DNA of 64,000 nt, taken from contig CANQOF010000005.1 of assembly GCA_947625405.1 (NCBI GenBank), positions 48,234-112,233 on the forward strand, in the 5' to 3' direction. Under the pieces are notes generated by a model. The model made no database searches. It was given only the letters and a program-made list of their open reading frames with translations, and was not told where the DNA came from. This DNA is from an uncultured Atopobiaceae bacterium. Its GTDB lineage: Bacteria > Actinomycetota > Coriobacteriia > Coriobacteriales > Atopobiaceae. The position numbers were made by a program, and so were the translations under genes. Position 1 is the stretch's first letter. Each line of letters opens with the position of its first letter. Shown here one piece after another: positions 61,732-64,000 of this stretch.

Positions 61732-63255
61732 CTATTTAGCGCCGGGTAGTTTCGTGGCGGGGGGCGTGGTGTTGTCGCTTTCCTCCAGCGCCTCTTCCAC
61801 GGCGCGAAGGCCCTCGTGGATGCGATAGAGGCGTTTCTCGAGGGCAGAGGCCTTGTCGAGGGCCTCCTTGGCCTGCGCCTCGCTCAGCTGGTCGTTCTCG
61901 TTCTCGCGCACCTCAGAGGTGAGGTCCTCGAGGGGATGGCGCTCCTCAAGCGGCTGGAAGGTCTCGGGCGCGTGCGCGACGATGATGCCGCCGGGAAGCT
62001 TGCCGAGGCGCTCCTGGAGATGCGTGCCCACGCGCTCGATGGAGGCGGAGACGCCAAGGCCATAGATGCCCATGTCGCCGCCGATGGAGTAGGCCACGAC
62101 CACGGCGATGGCGAAGTAGGGGGCCATGGCCCAGCCGAAGATCTCGCAGCCCATGAAGAACGAGGCGAGCGGGGCGCGGATGACCGCGGTGAAGAACGCC
62201 ATGATGCCGAGCGCAGAGGAGAAGCCCGCGTCGGTGCCCGTCATCACGCAGCAGGCGGCGCCGAGGAGGGCGCCCGTGGTGAGGGTCGGCATGATCTCGC
62301 CGCCGCGGAACCACAGGCCAAGCGCGAGCACGGTGAGCAGGCCCTTGATCGCGAAGCCCCAGCTTGGCTCTTGGTTTTCGAGGGAGATCTTGATGAGGGG
62401 CGAGCCCGCGCCTCCGTAGCTCGTCCAGCCGAAGCCGAGCATGAGCGCCGCGATGATGACGCCGCCGATGACCACCCAGAGGTAGTAGTTCCTCTTGATG
62501 GCGATGGTGTGGCGCTGGAGCCAATCGATGAGGAAGGCGTAGACCGCGCCGATGAGCGCGCACGCGACGCCCACGATGAGGCTCTTTCCCACGTAGGGCC
62601 AGGTGAGCGCGGGGATGGCGACGGTGGGGAGGATGTCGCCGATGTGGAAGGGATAGGCGATCGCGCAGCCCACGAAGCTCGCGAGGAGGATCGTGAGGGC
62701 GTGGCGGGTGATGTCACGGCGATACCGGCAGAGCTCGAGCACGAGGAAGGTGGCGCCGAGCGGGGAGAAGAAGAGCGCGGAGAAGGTGGCGGCCATGCCG
62801 GTGGCGGCGCTGTAGCCGAAGAGGTCGTGCTTCTTCTCGAGCTTGAGCACCTGCGAGAGGTGGAAGGGGCGCGCGACGAGGTTGCCGAGCGAGGCGCCCA
62901 TCTGAAGCGCGCCGGCCTCCTTGCCCACCGACGCGCCGCCGAGCACGGAGAGGCAGGTGCCGAAGAGGATGCCCGGGGTGAGCTTGGGAGAGATCTCCTG
63001 GTTCGAGCGCAGGTAGTGGATGACCTTATGGGTGGTGAGGTCGTAGTCGAGGTCGAGCGCGTGGTAGAGCACGAGCGAGAGCGCGCCGGTGGCGGGAAGC
63101 GCGACAGCGAGCCAAGGGTGGGCGTAGAAAAGGTTCAGCGAAAAGTCGACGCAGACGCAGAGGGTGATCGAGGCCCCCGCGCCCACGGCGCCCATTACGA
63201 GGGCAAAGAGCACGTGGCGCACCATCTGGCCCACATCGATCGTGGTCTGCGCCAT
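61732..63255 (-). CDS. ClC-family chloride channel / antiporter
   Basis: The 507-residue protein has about ten or more membrane helices and the ClC filter segments GGASVGKEAGALQMGASLG (region of GKEGP) and FRGGEIMPTLTTGALLG (region of GxFxP). FFTAVIRAPLASFFMGCEI and GLGVSASIERVG are also present. The polar C-terminal ~90 residues form a cytoplasmic helix-rich tail. It exchanges or conducts Cl- or a similar anion. The ATG follows GAGGGGAGGAGCC. Both filter motifs deviate somewhat from the E. coli ClcA consensus, so ion selectivity may differ. Confidence 0.85.
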   Translation of the reverse strand: MAQTTIDVGQMVRHVLFALVMGAVGAGASITLCVCVDFSLNLFYAHPWLAVALPATGALSLVLYHALDLDYDLTTHKVIHYLRSNQEISPKLTPGILFGTCLSVLGGASVGKEAGALQMGASLGNLVARPFHLSQVLKLEKKHDLFGYSAATGMAATFSALFFSPLGATFLVLELCRYRRDITRHALTILLASFVGCAIAYPFHIGDILPTVAIPALTWPYVGKSLIVGVACALIGAVYAFLIDWLQRHTIAIKRNYYLWVVIGGVIIAALMLGFGWTSYGGAGSPLIKISLENQEPSWGFAIKGLLTVLALGLWFRGGEIMPTLTTGALLGAACCVMTGTDAGFSSALGIMAFFTAVIRAPLASFFMGCEIFGWAMAPYFAIAVVVAYSIGGDMGIYGLGVSASIERVGTHLQERLGKLPGGIIVAHAPETFQPLEERHPLEDLTSEVRENENDQLSEAQAKEALDKASALEKRLYRIHEGLRAVEEALEESDNTTPPATKLPGAK

Positions 63256-63361
63256 GGCTCCTCCCCTCAAAGCTCAAAGCAAACGAACAGCGGCATGGGT
63301 AGAACGCCCGAGGGGCGCCGCCGAAGCGGCGCCCCCGAATAGTGCGGCAGGCGAGTGGAGC

Positions 63362-64000
63362 TTAGTGCGCGAACATCGCCTGGAAGATCGGGACGAGCCA
63401 GATCCAGAGGATCGAGGTGACCGCGAAGCCGGCGGTGGACACGGCCACCGAGCTCGCCCCTTCTTGGACGTAGATGTTGTATCTCGCGGAGATGATGATG
63501 CCTGAGAAGGCCGGCGGCAGGGCGACGGACATGATGAGCATGCCGAGCTTGTCGCCGTCGGCGGCCATGCCGAAGATGAGGCCGGCGGCCAGGATGACGG
63601 CGGGCGTGAGGATCAGGCGGAAGAACGTGTTCCAGATGGTCTCTGCGCCGAGGCTAAAGCGCACGGTCGAGAGCGCGAGGCCTGCTGCGAGGACGGCGAC
63701 GCCGGAGTTGGCCTTGGCTATGAGCTCGAAGCTGGGGTCGAAGGCCTCGGGGACGCGCACGCCGAGGATGACGAGGATGACGGCGAGGATGGGCGACCAC
63801 ACGACCGGCTCCTTGAGGGCGTCGGTGATGGCCTTCACGTTCTGGCTCTGCGGCTTCTTGTAGTGGGGATCTTCGGCCTTCTTGGCGAGGTAGTCCTTGT
63901 GGGCCTCTTCCTTGGCCTCGACCTTCTCGAGATGAGCCTCGGCCTTTTCGATCTTCTCCTCGGCCTTGTGGACCTTCTTCCACTCGCGCTCCTCGTCAGA
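63362..64000 (-). CDS. AEC-family transporter, 5' part missing
   Basis: The frame is open to the right edge, so the N-terminal half lies outside the window. The visible part starts with a ~60-residue, highly charged segment (REWKKVHKAEEKIEKAEAH, LEKVEAKEEAHKDYLAKKAE). About five hydrophobic helices of an auxin-efflux-carrier-type permease follow (WSPILAVILVILGVRVPEAF, ANSGVAVLAAGLALS, LPPAFSGIIISARYN). AEC proteins have two five-helix halves joined by a cytoplasmic loop; the charged segment is that loop, here unusually long and probably coiled-coil. Substrate is likely an organic acid such as malate; not certain. Confidence 0.75.
   Translation of the reverse strand, partial: SDEEREWKKVHKAEEKIEKAEAHLEKVEAKEEAHKDYLAKKAEDPHYKKPQSQNVKAITDALKEPVVWSPILAVILVILGVRVPEAFDPSFELIAKANSGVAVLAAGLALSTVRFSLGAETIWNTFFRLILTPAVILAAGLIFGMAADGDKLGMLIMSVALPPAFSGIIISARYNIYVQEGASSVAVSTAGFAVTSILWIWLVPIFQAMFAH

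Overview
The window is a 64 kb stretch of a high-GC chromosome (roughly two thirds G+C by eye). Its gene content suggests an anaerobic, saccharolytic actinobacterium, most likely of the Coriobacteriia (Olsenella/Atopobiaceae or Collinsella type). The pointers are PTS-based sugar uptake with LacI regulators, GTG starts, TAGACT-type extended -10 boxes, a MetQNI transporter and an AarF kinase without quinone genes. The taxonomic placement is inference; no rRNA is present. One tRNA gene, tRNA-Gln(TTG), is present.

Region 1 (1-15,000) is a carbohydrate-utilisation block. An AraA-like isomerase and RhaD aldolase come first, then a divergent LacI regulator paired with an HPr. A forward run follows: a FucI-like isomerase, a two-subunit transketolase, an FGGY kinase, a PTS EIIBC, an apiosidase-like (GH140-type) hydrolase and an EIIC without EIIB. 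A nucleoside-hydrolase-like (DUF1593) gene faces it. The set matches, as a hypothesis, the transketolase route for D-apiose. Two operator families lie in these promoters: GTTTA-S-TAAAC (3 sites) and AAACGTTT palindromes (6 sites over the window). Both occur upstream of the PTS gene.

Region 2 (15,000-22,800) is an accessory, defence-like island: a decayed ribbon-helix-helix antitoxin, a type I methylase-like protein without its catalytic NPPF-type motif, a half-size specificity subunit, and a SHOCT remnant. A strongly AT-rich gene for a winged-helix/FokI-type nuclease follows, then a frameshifted TIGR04076 gene and an AlbA_2 regulator with nested palindromic operators.

Region 3 (23,000-34,650) is a second sugar locus built as an inverted duplication: esterase-glycosidase on the plus strand and glycosidase-esterase on the minus strand, around a LacI gene. 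The minus-strand arm also carries rpe/alsE and rpiB and appears to be one operon driven from a promoter overlapped by AAACGTTT-type operators.

Region 4 (34,650-56,600) is mostly ordinary chromosome: a ThrE-type exporter, a probably leaderless MFS gene, a surface VWA-lipase fusion, a zinc-ribbon membrane protein, an SDR, serC-serA-DUF1015, a phasin-like gene with ubiB/aarF, a GH13 glucosidase, a two-component system and glmU-prs-pth.

Region 5 (56,800-61,140) is a methionine-uptake region: an ArsR regulator, an orphan MetQ lipoprotein, then metQ-metN-metI. The metQNI operon is preceded by a clear promoter, a methionine-rich leader peptide and an intrinsic terminator, which together look like a Met attenuator. 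The right end holds a ClC channel and a truncated AEC transporter.

Scattered through the window are four copies of a ~190-bp element with a conserved ~140-bp core inside long stems. The stem sequence differs between copies but stays self-complementary. Other palindromic repeats are also present. These are the least explained structures here.
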